A DNA stretch of 64,000 bases from Prosthecobacter fusiformis (GTDB lineage: Bacteria > Verrucomicrobiota > Verrucomicrobiia > Verrucomicrobiales > Verrucomicrobiaceae). Below the pieces are notes generated by a model. That model saw only the letters and a list, made by a program, of their open reading frames with translations. It did not search any database and was not told where the DNA came from. This document shows positions 49,765-59,071 of the stretch, piece after piece. Where the stretch lies: NCBI RefSeq assembly GCF_004364345.1, contig NZ_SOCA01000002.1:509711-573710 (forward strand). The letters run 5' to 3'. Positions within the stretch are counted from its first letter, which is position 1; each line of letters opens with the position of its first letter. Position numbers and translations under genes: made by a program.

Positions 49765-50892
49765 ATGACCCGCACCGCCTCCATACGTGACTTTTCGATA
49801 GCCCTGGCATTGCTGGGGATCTGTGGATTTTTTGCGGTGGCGGAGCCTAATTTCTTAGGCTCTCGCAACCTGTCATTGCTGATGACGGAGCTATCCATCA
49901 CGGCAACGCTGGCGATGGGCATGCTTTTGGTTATACTGCCGGGTCACATTGACCTGTCTGTGGGTAGCGGTCTGGCCCTACTCAGTGGGATTGCAACGGT
50001 TTTAACAACGAAGGTCGGCTTGCCTGCACCTGTGGCGCTGGGCATCGGACTGGTGGCCGGTCTGGTTATCTGGTGGGGTAAGGGGGTGCTGATCGTGAAG
50101 GAGCGCATCCCGGCTTTCATTGTGACGCTGGCGGGTTTGCTGGTTTTTCGCGGGCTGTTTTGGCTGGTCATTCAGAACCAGACGGTGCCGGTGGTGGCCG
50201 GGGGCCAAACGAATCTGTATTCCCTGATCAGCACGTATTATCTGCCGCCGCTGGCGGGCTATGCGCTCGGCGTGGGTGTGATCGCCGCTGTGGTGGTGGC
50301 GACAGTCCTGGGGCGGAGGCAGAGAAAGGCGAGCGGATTTGAAACGGAAAGCGGGGAGGCTGCTTTTATGAAGGTCTTTATCGCGGCGCAGGCCGTGATG
50401 CTTTTTGTGATCGTAACGAACCAGTTTCGCGGGATCCCACTGCCGGCGATCCTTTTTGGGCTAGTGGCGCTGGGTGTGTATCTGCTAACGCAGCACACGG
50501 CGTTTGGGCGTTATTTGTACGCCATCGGGGGCAATCCGGAGGCGGCGCTGGTCTCTGGGGTGCCGGTGGGGCGGGTGGTCATCGGAGCCTTTGCAATCAT
50601 GGGTGCAATTGTGGCGGTGACGGGCTTTATGCTCACGTCTTACACGGGCAATTCGACGACGGACATCGGGGAATGGATGGAGCTGGATGCGGTGGCTGCG
50701 TGTGTGATCGGCGGGGTGAGCTTGCGTGGTGGCAGGGGGACGGTGATGGGTGTGCTGGCCGGGGCTCTGATCATGGCGACGCTGCTAAACGGGATGACGC
50801 TGATGTCTGTCTCCCCCGAGTATAAGCTGGTGGTGAGGGGGAGTGTGCTGCTGGCGGCGGTGTGGATGGATGTGCGGCTGGGGCGTCAGTAA
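49765..50892 (+). CDS. XylH/RbsC-type sugar ABC transporter permease
   Basis: 375 residues of the BPD_transp_2 family with ten or so membrane segments. Family features are SLLMTELSITATLAMGMLLVILPGHIDLSVGSGLALLSG, VPAFIVTLAGLLVFRGLFWLVI and VGRVVIGAFAIMGAIVAVTGFML, with the EAA-like GGNPEAALVSGVPV. It most resembles the xylose permease XylH. No ATPase or periplasmic binding protein gene is adjacent, so it is an orphan in this window. Its 3' end overlaps the convergent haemoglobin gene by 7 bases. Confidence 0.87.
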   Translation: MTRTASIRDFSIALALLGICGFFAVAEPNFLGSRNLSLLMTELSITATLAMGMLLVILPGHIDLSVGSGLALLSGIATVLTTKVGLPAPVALGIGLVAGLVIWWGKGVLIVKERIPAFIVTLAGLLVFRGLFWLVIQNQTVPVVAGGQTNLYSLISTYYLPPLAGYALGVGVIAAVVVATVLGRRQRKASGFETESGEAAFMKVFIAAQAVMLFVIVTNQFRGIPLPAILFGLVALGVYLLTQHTAFGRYLYAIGGNPEAALVSGVPVGRVVIGAFAIMGAIVAVTGFMLTSYTGNSTTDIGEWMELDAVAACVIGGVSLRGGRGTVMGVLAGALIMATLLNGMTLMSVSPEYKLVVRGSVLLAAVWMDVRLGRQ

Positions 50893-51269
50893 GAGGTGCC
50901 GGTGATCTCGTTGGCGAAGGTATTGATGTGCTTGATGACTTCGTCGGTTTCCTTGTCCTCACAGCCGTAGTCTTTGAGGGTCTCCAGGAGGTGGCCGACG
51001 AAGAGGGCGAAATGATGACGGGTGATGCCGCGGCCATGGTGGACGTGGGCGAGGGGTCTGCCTGAATAGACGACGGGGCCTCCGAGGGCGCGATTGAAGA
51101 ATTCGGTCTGCATTTTCCGCAGGCGGTCCAGGGAGCTATCGCGAAAGAAAGGGGCGAGTTCCTGGTCTGCGAGTACGCGGATATAAAAGGCCTCGACAAG
51201 GTTTTCGACCCCGGCTGCTCCTCCCAGCCGGTCATAGAGAGAAGAGGGTGTGTCCATGGTCCCTATCAT
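50886..51269 (-). CDS. glbN: Group 1 truncated haemoglobin
   Basis: 127 residues. Truncated globin features: SLYDRLGGAAGVENLVEAFY at the start, VLADQELAPFF, RKMQTEFFNRALGGPVVYSGRPLAHVHHGRGITRHHFALFVGHLLETL, which holds the proximal His. Group 1 members bind O2 or NO and can act in NO detoxification or oxygen handling. An ATG at residue 5 (MDTPSS) is an alternative start. It converges with the permease gene. Confidence 0.9.
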   Translation of the reverse strand: MIGTMDTPSSLYDRLGGAAGVENLVEAFYIRVLADQELAPFFRDSSLDRLRKMQTEFFNRALGGPVVYSGRPLAHVHHGRGITRHHFALFVGHLLETLKDYGCEDKETDEVIKHINTFANEITGTSY

Positions 51270-51474
51270 GGTGCCGGGGCGGCGATGGTGCGACCTTCAG
51301 TGAGGCGGATCTGTGCGTGAGGATTGTGCCGGGATGTACAAAATTTGCGGCAGGTGCACCAAAGTCTTGATTTGGACATGGAAACTGCACGATGAGGCAT
51401 GAGTCTGATGAACAATTCTGAGCGATATCAGCGTTGATAAGTTAAGCTAGAGAGCGCATTCATTCCACCCACCC

Positions 51475-52623
51475 ATGTCTTATTCCTCCAATGATTTCGG
51501 TACCCCCAAGTCCTACGCTGGCACCTGGGTGGCCACTTTGTTGTTAATCGTCGGTTTTGTGATCGGTCTTCTGGTCTTTCCTCCGCTGTATGAAAAGCCG
51601 ACTGAAGATGTGGCTGGGAGTGTCCTATTTGTGGGGCGTTTTCATCCGGTGCTGTTGCATTTGCCGGTGGGTGCGCTGATGGTCCTGTGCATGATGGAGC
51701 TGGTGTGCCTGACGCGGAAAGGTGAGGAGGCGATGGGACTGGGGGCACTTTTCATCCTGTGGATCGGAGCGGCGGGATCGGTGCTAGCAGTGCTGGCGGG
51801 GATCATGCTCTCGCGTGAAGGTGGGTATGAAGGGGGTAATTTCACGCTGCACCAGACGCTGGCGCTGGTGGGAACGGCGGGGGTCTTACTTGCGCTGGTG
51901 ATCCGCCTGCTGGCAATGGGGCAGGGGAATTTTGATCTCTTGCATGCCTACCGGGCGGTGTTTTTCCTTTCCTTTGGCATCATGGGCCTGGGGGCTCATT
52001 TCGGCGGGAACATGTCCCACGGGAGTAAATTCCTGACCCTGCATGCTCCGGAGCCGATAAAGAGCCAGATAGTGGGCATGGAGACTTGGATGCTGAGCTT
52101 TGTGGAGAAACCGAAGCCGGTCAAGCCTGCGGCGGTGCCTGATCCGGCTCCTGCGCCATTGCCAAATCCGCCTCCGGGTGAGGTGCCGGTGTCTGAACCG
52201 GTGGCCCAACCACCTGCGAAACCGCTTGGTGGACTATCACCTGCTGTGGCAGAGAAACTGGTCTTCCACGATGTGATCCTGCCGATCCTGGCAGCGAAGT
52301 GCAATAACTGCCACAATGAGGACAAATCCAAGGGCGACCTTCGGTTGGACACTTTTGAAATGGCTATGCAGGGCGGTGAAAATGGAAGCAACATTGTCCC
52401 CGGTAAACCTGCGGAAAGCCTGACGATCCAGCGCATCGACCTACCCGAGGATGATGATGATCATATGCCGCCTACGGGTAAGGACCAACTGACGGCGGAG
52501 GAAACCACGCTGCTGCGGTGGTGGGTCCAGCAGGGAGCTTCCAACACGCTCAAGGTCAGTGAGGCGCAATTCCCTGCGGAAACGCAGGTGACGGTCGATG
52601 GTCTTTTGAAAGGACAGCCGTAA
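51475..52623 (+). CDS. DUF2231 membrane protein with C-terminal cytochrome c domain
   Basis: 382 residues. An N-terminal membrane region of five to six helices has the DUF2231 hallmark FHPVLLHLPVGALMVLCMM. A Pro-rich linker (about 215-250) leads to a periplasmic planctomycete-type cytochrome domain (PSCyt1) with haem motif CNNCHNEDKSKGDLRL and a late Met-bearing DHMPP. It is the first of five genes on the plus strand that end in ResB and CcsA, the cytochrome c maturation machinery. It probably carries electrons at the membrane. Partner unknown. Confidence 0.85.
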   Translation: MSYSSNDFGTPKSYAGTWVATLLLIVGFVIGLLVFPPLYEKPTEDVAGSVLFVGRFHPVLLHLPVGALMVLCMMELVCLTRKGEEAMGLGALFILWIGAAGSVLAVLAGIMLSREGGYEGGNFTLHQTLALVGTAGVLLALVIRLLAMGQGNFDLLHAYRAVFFLSFGIMGLGAHFGGNMSHGSKFLTLHAPEPIKSQIVGMETWMLSFVEKPKPVKPAAVPDPAPAPLPNPPPGEVPVSEPVAQPPAKPLGGLSPAVAEKLVFHDVILPILAAKCNNCHNEDKSKGDLRLDTFEMAMQGGENGSNIVPGKPAESLTIQRIDLPEDDDDHMPPTGKDQLTAEETTLLRWWVQQGASNTLKVSEAQFPAETQVTVDGLLKGQP

Positions 52624-52670
52624 GTGCAGCGAGACATTCACCGTTTTCTTTAGCCAACCCTTTTTCACGT

Positions 52671-54950
52671 ATGCGATTCCGTTCTTCATTCCTTTGCTTT
52701 CTGGCCCTGGCTTCCATCGCCGGTGCTGCCGATTCACCCCCAGCGGCGGATCCGGCGCTCAAAGCTGTCGTGGACAAGGTGAATGCGACGGGCGCATCGC
52801 TGATGCCTGTGGCGGCGGATGGGAAGGCTTATCGGTTTACGGCGCTGAACGTGGCCAAGGACTTTGGCGATGACGGTCTGGCTGCACTGGCACCGGCGGC
52901 TGATAAGATCACCTCAGTGGATCTGGCCCGTACAAAAGTGACGGATGCGGGGCTGGCTGCCATTGGCCAGATGAAGAACCTGAAGGAACTGCATCTGGAA
53001 AACACGGGTATTACGGATGCGGGGCTGGATCACCTGAAGGGATTGGCTTCGCTGGAATACCTCAATTTATACAATACGAAGGTGACGGATGCCGGCGCGC
53101 AGAAGCTGGCTGGGCTGACGAAACTGAAGGCACTGTACCTGTGGCAAACAGGAGTGACCAAGGCCGGTGTGGCGCAGCTCAAGGGAAAGCTGCCTGGTGC
53201 GCAGATCAATACAGGATGGACGGCGGAAGATGATGCGAAGCCGGTGGCTATCGCCAGTGCACCTGTGGTGGCTGAGGCAGCTGCAGGTGCGGCTGCTACG
53301 GAGGCTGCGGCACCGGTTGCGGCTGGCAAACTGGATGCTGCGGTGGCTGCCAAGGCAGTGCTTTATAAGGATGTCATCGCGCCGATTTTGGAAGCGAAGT
53401 GTGTGAGCTGCCATGGCGCTGAAAAGAAGAAAGGGAAGCTTCAGCTTCATGACTTTGCTTCCATCATGAAAGGTGGCAGCGAAGGGGATGTGAATGTGGT
53501 GCCGGGCAAGCCGGACGACAGCCTGCTGATTTCCCGCATCAAGCTGCCGGAAGATGACGATGACCACATGCCACCAAGTGATGAGCCGCAGGTGACGAAG
53601 GAAGAGTTGGCGCTGCTGAAATGGTGGATCGCCAGCGGAGCGTCCGATACGGTGACGGTGGCAGCGGCAAAGCCGACGCCTGAAGTGGAACCGGCGCTGG
53701 CTGTGGTGCTGGGCAAAGCTGCACCTGCCGCGAAGCCTGCCCCTGTTGCCGAGGCGGCCCCGGCTCCGGCAGCCGCGCCTGCTGCGGTGACGGGCAAGCT
53801 GGATCCTGCAATCGCTGCCAAAGCGGTCATTTATAAGGATGTCATCGCCCCGATCATGGAAGCGAAGTGCACGAGCTGCCACGGTGCGGAGAAGAAGAAA
53901 GGGAAGCTTCAGCTTCATGACTTCGCTTCCATCATGAAGGGCGGCAGTGAAGGGGATGTGAATGTGGTGCCGGGCAAGCCGGACGAGAGCCTCCTGCTGG
54001 CGCGCATCAAGCTGCCGGAAGATGACGATGACCACATGCCACCGACCGATGAACCGCAGGTGAGCAAAGAAGAGCTGGCACTGCTGAAGTGGTGGATCGA
54101 AAGCGGTGCATCTGATACGGCGACGGTGGCCTCTATGAAAACCACGCCGGACGTGGAATCCGCGCTGGCTGCGGTGCTGGGTGGTGGTGCACCCAAGGTG
54201 ACGGCGAAAGTGACCAAGGAAGAAAAACCGAAGGCCAAACCGCTGACAGATGCTGAAAAGAAGCAGGTGGCTGAAATCACCGCCAAGATCCAGGCGCTGA
54301 ACGCCTCCCTGATGCCGCTGGCCCAGGATACGGAGCAACTGCGTCTGAGTGTGATCAATGCGACGGACAAGTTCGGTGATGCGGAACTGGCGCTGCTGGA
54401 GCCGATTGCGGCGCAGATTGTCTGGGTGGATCTGGCCCGGAGCAAGGTGACGGATAAGGCAGCGGATACTCTGGCCAAAATGACGGCGCTGGAGCGTCTG
54501 CACCTGGAAAATACCAAGGTGTCCGACACTGGGCTGGCGAAGCTGGCCGTGCTGCAGAATCTGGAATACCTGAATCTGTACGGGACTAAAACCACGGATG
54601 CTGGTATTGCCAAACTGGCGAATGCTAAAGGTCTGAAGAAGCTTTTTGTCTGGCAGACGGGTGTGACCAAGGCTGGTGCGACGGCGTTGGAGGGCCAGCT
54701 CCCCGGATTAAAAGTCAATGTGGGACTGAGCGAGGCTGAGATCGCACAGCTCACGGCGCCACCTCCGGCACCACCGCCAGCGCCGGAAATGAAAAAGGAA
54801 GAGCCGAAGGCCGATGCCAAGAAGGACAAGCCGAAGGCCGAACCGAAAAAAGAGGCTGCAAAGCCTACAGCCAAGAAACCTGCGGCAGCGGACAAGGCGG
54901 ACACCCCGCCCGCCGCCAAGCCCAAAGCCCCACCGACCAAAGCCGATTGA
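52671..54950 (+). CDS. Secreted LRR-cytochrome-cytochrome-LRR protein
   Basis: 759 residues with signal peptide (MRFRSSFLCFLALASIAGAA). The layout is symmetric: leucine-rich repeats (about 60-180), then two nearly identical cytochrome domains (haem motifs CVSCHGAEKKKGK and CTSCHGAEKKKGK, each with DHMPP), a second LRR block (about 520-680), and a Lys/Pro/Ala-rich tail (about 685-759). At DNA level the cytochrome units are 468 bases apart with mainly silent differences, a recent in-gene duplication. It follows the DUF2231 gene by 47 bases. Likely a periplasmic electron carrier with a protein-binding module. Confidence 0.88.
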   Translation: MRFRSSFLCFLALASIAGAADSPPAADPALKAVVDKVNATGASLMPVAADGKAYRFTALNVAKDFGDDGLAALAPAADKITSVDLARTKVTDAGLAAIGQMKNLKELHLENTGITDAGLDHLKGLASLEYLNLYNTKVTDAGAQKLAGLTKLKALYLWQTGVTKAGVAQLKGKLPGAQINTGWTAEDDAKPVAIASAPVVAEAAAGAAATEAAAPVAAGKLDAAVAAKAVLYKDVIAPILEAKCVSCHGAEKKKGKLQLHDFASIMKGGSEGDVNVVPGKPDDSLLISRIKLPEDDDDHMPPSDEPQVTKEELALLKWWIASGASDTVTVAAAKPTPEVEPALAVVLGKAAPAAKPAPVAEAAPAPAAAPAAVTGKLDPAIAAKAVIYKDVIAPIMEAKCTSCHGAEKKKGKLQLHDFASIMKGGSEGDVNVVPGKPDESLLLARIKLPEDDDDHMPPTDEPQVSKEELALLKWWIESGASDTATVASMKTTPDVESALAAVLGGGAPKVTAKVTKEEKPKAKPLTDAEKKQVAEITAKIQALNASLMPLAQDTEQLRLSVINATDKFGDAELALLEPIAAQIVWVDLARSKVTDKAADTLAKMTALERLHLENTKVSDTGLAKLAVLQNLEYLNLYGTKTTDAGIAKLANAKGLKKLFVWQTGVTKAGATALEGQLPGLKVNVGLSEAEIAQLTAPPPAPPPAPEMKKEEPKADAKKDKPKAEPKKEAAKPTAKKPAAADKADTPPAAKPKAPPTKAD

Positions 54951-55045
54951 GGTCCTTGGACCTCCGGGTCCGTCCTTATCATTTGAACGCCGATCCAGTG
55001 CGAACCAAAGCCGGACGGCGTTCGTTCGTTTATCATATACCCACC

Positions 55046-55672
55046 ATGATTGCCTTTATCCCCAGAGCTTGCTACCTTAGGTACACGCTCGCTCTTGCCG
55101 CCTGTTCGTTCGCATTCGTTTCTTGTGAACGCGTCACCGAACGGATGGAGATTACGCAAACACGTGAAATCTCCTCTTATGAGGCCAAGCCAAAACTGAA
55201 TGCTTATTCGCAGGAGCGTTTTGGTGATGAGCGCTTGCAGTGGGAGACACCTGAAGGCTGGTCACGCGCCGAGCGGAGCCAGATGCGGCCGGTAAATCTG
55301 ACCTTTGGGCCTAACAAAGAAGGTGAATGCTACCTGTCCATGCTTCCAGGCGGAGCGGGGGGTGTGCTGGCAAATGTGAACCGTTGGCGCAAGCAGATGG
55401 GGCAGCCGGAGATCGGCGAAGAAGAGCTGGCGACGCTGCCGAAGAAAACTTTGATGGGGATTGAAGGCGTCTATGTAACCGTGGACGGTGCTTATACCAA
55501 TGTCGGGGCCACTGAAGCCAAACCTGATCACCGCATGTTGGGCATCGTCGCCGCTTTGGGCGATGCCGGCCTGTTTGTGAAAATGGTGGGTCCGAAGGAG
55601 CTGGTGGAGGAAAATACGCCCGCCTTTGACCAGTTCGTCAGTTCCCTCAGTCTGCGCATGCCCCAGCAGTAA
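55046..55672 (+). CDS. Lipoprotein, unknown function
   Basis: 208 residues from the ATG at 55046, with a lipoprotein signal and lipobox VSC (ALAACSFAFVSCE). The mature part has FGDERLQWETPEGWSRAER and NLTFGPNKEGECYLSMLPGG, reminiscent of small PsbP-like or DUF1795-type beta domains, but no family is certain. It lies between the LRR-cytochrome gene and resB (32 bases), suggesting a role in the same cytochrome system. A longer frame starting at 54947 overlaps the previous gene and is less likely. Confidence 0.75.
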   Translation: MIAFIPRACYLRYTLALAACSFAFVSCERVTERMEITQTREISSYEAKPKLNAYSQERFGDERLQWETPEGWSRAERSQMRPVNLTFGPNKEGECYLSMLPGGAGGVLANVNRWRKQMGQPEIGEEELATLPKKTLMGIEGVYVTVDGAYTNVGATEAKPDHRMLGIVAALGDAGLFVKMVGPKELVEENTPAFDQFVSSLSLRMPQQ

Positions 55673-55704
55673 CCGTTCAAGGCATTTGAACTATCCTTTT
55701 CTCC

Positions 55705-56877
55705 ATGTCTGAAAAAAACAAAAGTCTCCCCGTACGCCTTTTTGACTTGCTGTCATCTTTTGGTCTGGCGGTCATTATTCTCAGTTTCCTGCTGCTCATC
55801 ACCTTTTTGGGTACATTGGCCCAGAAAGATATGGGGCTGCTGGACAGCCAGCGCCTTTATTTTGATTCATGGGGGCTGATCCACGACTTTAAGATTTATG
55901 GTGTGGTCCTGCCTGTTCCACTGCCAGGTGGCGGGCTGCTGATGGTGCTGCTTTTTTTCAACATGCTCTGTGGGGCAGTCATCCGCATCCGCAAGGGATG
56001 GCGCACCGTCGGGGTGCTGATATCCCACTTGGCCATTATGTTCATGCTGGTGGCTGGATTTGTGAGCTTCCTCTACAAGACCGAAGGGGCGATGCCCCTG
56101 TTTGAAGGTCAGGCCAGCGACCAGTATCAGAGCTATCATGAGCGCATCATTGAAGTGCGCCGTTTTGATGCGTCAGGTAAAGGCGATGAGACGGCAATGG
56201 TTATTCCGATGAATCACTTTGCGGACCTGTCTCCGGGCAAAGCACGTGATTTCTTTGCCAAGGATATGCCTTTTGAAATTCAGGTCACCGGCTATCAGCG
56301 CAATGCTAACATCGTGCAGGCTGGTGAAGAAGAATCCGGGGTGATTGATGGCTATAGGATTCAAGCTGTCAAACACGCGAAGGAAGATGAAGCCAACGTT
56401 TCCGCTGTGGAAATCCTGGTGAAAAGCCCTGGTGCACCACAGAAGGCCATTCTCTGGGAGGGGGCTTTTGCGCCTTATACAGTGAAGGCAGGAGACAGCC
56501 TTTACACCATTGCTCTCGCACGGATGAAATGGAAGCTGCCGTTTGCCATCCGGTTAGAGGATTTCCAGCGTGAACTGCATCCGGGGACGATGAAAGCCAA
56601 GAAATATACGAGCCACATTACCAAGATCACCAATGGCAAGGAAGATCCGATGGTGGTGACGATGAACGTGCCTGTGCGTGACCAGGGCTATGTGGTGTAT
56701 CAGGCCAGCTTTAGCAGTGGCGCCAATGGGGAGCAGTCTGTCTTTACGGTGGCTAGCAATCCTTCAGACCAATGGCCTTTGTGGAGCTGCGTTGCCGTGG
56801 CTGCCGGGCTGTTGATCCATTTTGTCATGCATTTCATCCGCTTCCTTAACCGTGCGCTCAAGCCGAAGGCTGCCTAA
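55705..56877 (+). CDS. resB: Cytochrome c biogenesis protein ResB
   Basis: 390 residues. ResB (Ccs1) with CcsA forms the System II haem delivery and ligation complex. Three N-terminal membrane segments (SFGLAVIILSFLLLITFLGTLAQ, GGLLMVLLFFNMLCGAVI, VGVLISHLAIMFMLVAGFVSFLYK) and one near the C-terminus (LWSCVAVAAGLLIHFVMHF) enclose a large periplasmic domain. The late VPVRDQGYVVYQASF matches ResB. ccsA follows 13 bases downstream. The operon feeds the cytochrome proteins just upstream. Confidence 0.9.
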   Translation: MSEKNKSLPVRLFDLLSSFGLAVIILSFLLLITFLGTLAQKDMGLLDSQRLYFDSWGLIHDFKIYGVVLPVPLPGGGLLMVLLFFNMLCGAVIRIRKGWRTVGVLISHLAIMFMLVAGFVSFLYKTEGAMPLFEGQASDQYQSYHERIIEVRRFDASGKGDETAMVIPMNHFADLSPGKARDFFAKDMPFEIQVTGYQRNANIVQAGEEESGVIDGYRIQAVKHAKEDEANVSAVEILVKSPGAPQKAILWEGAFAPYTVKAGDSLYTIALARMKWKLPFAIRLEDFQRELHPGTMKAKKYTSHITKITNGKEDPMVVTMNVPVRDQGYVVYQASFSSGANGEQSVFTVASNPSDQWPLWSCVAVAAGLLIHFVMHFIRFLNRALKPKAA

Positions 56878-56890
56878 CTCTTTTTTGTTC

Positions 56891-58990
56891 ATGAAATTTT
56901 TTCTATTCTTCATCGCACTGATGACCGGGCTTGTGAATGCCCAGCAGCCTGTTGCTGAGTCAGCTCCGGCTCCTGTCGCTACGGTCACTGCAGCACTGCC
57001 GAATCCTGCGTTACTGCGAGATAAAGAGGTCGTGGCGTTGTTCCAATCCCTGCCTGTGCAGGAAGGTGGGCGGGTGAAGCCGCTGGATACCTATGCCCGC
57101 TTCCTGCTTCTAAGGCTGCACGGCAAACAGAGTATCAAGGTGGATCATCCGCTGCTGCCCGATGTGAAGAAACTGAAGGCTATCGAGTGGCTGCTGCTCA
57201 GTTGGTTTCGCCCGGACATTGCCCGGGACTTGCCATTGTTCGTCGTGGACAATTCCCAAGCGGTTGGGGAGATCGGCGTGGATCCGAAGGATCTGCGGGA
57301 TCGCTATTCCTGGAATGAAATTGTCAAAGGCAAAGAGGAGCTGATCACACGCGCTCAGTCTTACAGCGAGATCGATAGCGCAGACCGCACAGGCGTGCAG
57401 CGCAATGTCATCGACCTGGCGCGAAACTTTTTCGACTTTGATGCGGTCAGTGATTTTCTCACGGCTGCGCGCACTGACTGGAAAAAAGAAGTGTCTGGCA
57501 TTCTGCCAGCGGATGCGGCCCAGGAACTGACTGGGAGCGGCAATATCACCGTTTGGGATCTGGCAGCAAGGTTGGGGCCGATGATTCGAGATCAAAAGCT
57601 CCAGGCGCTGGGCCAGGAGACGAGCAATAATATCTTGGAACTCTTCATCAATACCACGCTGCGTCCGGGTAAGACGCTGGCTTTTTTGCCGCCAGATGAT
57701 GAAAAGAACGATACCTGGATGACGGTGGAACAGACCATCACCATTCTGATGCAGGGCACGCTTTCTGAAGGAGACCTGCGCCGTTCCAGTGCCAAGGACG
57801 CCTTGTATAGCGCCAGCCTGAAAGCGGAAACATTCAAGCCAGCGGTTAAGAGCTTTGTGGAAGACGTCCGTGCCCAGGCTGAGAAACGTGGTGAACTGAA
57901 GCATGTGGACCGTGAGGTCAGCTATTACAAAACGGATTACTTCACGAACGCGCTTGTTTGGTATCTGCTGGGATTTTTGATCGCCTTTATCGGCTTGGTG
58001 GCTCCTCAGACCCAGTTTTCTAAATGGGCAGGCCGGATTGCCTGGGTGACGCTGATCCTGGCCGTAGGGTATAACATCTGGGGGATCACTCAGCGCTGCA
58101 TCATCAATGAGCGGCCACCCATTGCCACGCTGTATGAGACCATTCTGTTCATCACGGCATCCATTGCCACGGTTGGGCTGATCCTTGAGAGGATCACCAA
58201 GCAGGGGATCGGGCTGCTAGTGGCCGGGTTTATTGGGGCTTTAGGGATGTTTTTGTCCAACCGCTTCATGGCCCTGGATGCACAGGATACCATGCCCACG
58301 CTAGAGGCGGTGCTGATCACCAATTTCTGGCTGGCCACTCACGTGACTTGTATCAATATTGGTTATGCCGGAGCCATGATGGGCTCCATTCTGTCGATGT
58401 TTTATGTGGTGTATCGTGTGGCCTGGGAAGATAAGAAAAACGCAGGGTGGGTGGCCTACTTGCTGGTGCTACCGACGCTGATTTTTGGTATTGCTTATGC
58501 TCTTGGGGCAATGGTGGTGGTGTTCGTGATGTTGCAAAAATTTGGAGGCCGTCCTTCAACGGTGGACATCCGGCGGATACTCACTCGCATCACCTATGGC
58601 ATTGTTTGCTTTGGGCTACTCTTCTCCCTTGTCGGGACAGTATTGGGCGGCATTTGGGCCAATGATAGTTGGGGCCGTTTCTGGGGATGGGACCCCAAGG
58701 AAAATGGGGCTCTCATGATCGTGCTCATGGGCTTGATTATTTTGCATGCTCGTATGGGCGGTTATATCCGCGAAGTGGGTCTGCATGCTTGTTCGCTCAT
58801 TCTCGGTGCCATCACTTTGTTTAGCTGGTTCGGGGTGAACCAACTCAGCATCGGTCTGCACAGCTATGGCTTCACGGACGGCATTACTCTTGCCTTGAAC
58901 ACAGGCTACAGCATCAAGGCTGTGTTTGTCCTGGCTTGCCTCTGCTTCTGGTGGCAGGAGCGCGCTGCCAAAAAAGCCCGAATTGCCTAA
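56891..58990 (+). CDS. ccsA: Cytochrome c biogenesis protein CcsA/ResC, long form
   Basis: 699 residues from the ATG at 56891. It begins with a signal-like segment (MKFFLFFIALMTGLVNA), has a soluble region of about 330 residues, and a C-terminal membrane domain (about 355-690). That domain carries the haem-handling WGRFWGWDPKENGALMIVLMGLIILHARMGG, the WWD-like motif of CcsA. Typical CcsA is about 300 residues, so the N-terminal extension is large; similar long forms occur in Bacteroidota and related phyla. It is translationally close to resB. Confidence 0.9.
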   Translation: MKFFLFFIALMTGLVNAQQPVAESAPAPVATVTAALPNPALLRDKEVVALFQSLPVQEGGRVKPLDTYARFLLLRLHGKQSIKVDHPLLPDVKKLKAIEWLLLSWFRPDIARDLPLFVVDNSQAVGEIGVDPKDLRDRYSWNEIVKGKEELITRAQSYSEIDSADRTGVQRNVIDLARNFFDFDAVSDFLTAARTDWKKEVSGILPADAAQELTGSGNITVWDLAARLGPMIRDQKLQALGQETSNNILELFINTTLRPGKTLAFLPPDDEKNDTWMTVEQTITILMQGTLSEGDLRRSSAKDALYSASLKAETFKPAVKSFVEDVRAQAEKRGELKHVDREVSYYKTDYFTNALVWYLLGFLIAFIGLVAPQTQFSKWAGRIAWVTLILAVGYNIWGITQRCIINERPPIATLYETILFITASIATVGLILERITKQGIGLLVAGFIGALGMFLSNRFMALDAQDTMPTLEAVLITNFWLATHVTCINIGYAGAMMGSILSMFYVVYRVAWEDKKNAGWVAYLLVLPTLIFGIAYALGAMVVVFVMLQKFGGRPSTVDIRRILTRITYGIVCFGLLFSLVGTVLGGIWANDSWGRFWGWDPKENGALMIVLMGLIILHARMGGYIREVGLHACSLILGAITLFSWFGVNQLSIGLHSYGFTDGITLALNTGYSIKAVFVLACLCFWWQERAAKKARIA

Positions 58991-59071
58991 AACACCCCGC
59001 GTCACCGCCCGGATGGGAATTCCATTCGTATCCTGTCTATTCGCATAGATTTTTTCTTCCTTCCCCCACTC

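Noticed and set aside
47853..49922. 689-codon minus-strand frame across typA
   Set aside because: It mirrors typA almost exactly. Its protein is rich in His, Arg and Val with no domain, the usual shadow of a strongly biased gene.
53067..55159. Long minus-strand frames opposite the LRR-cytochrome gene
   Set aside because: Low-complexity Arg/His or Ser/Ala sequences produced by codon bias and the internal duplication of the real gene.
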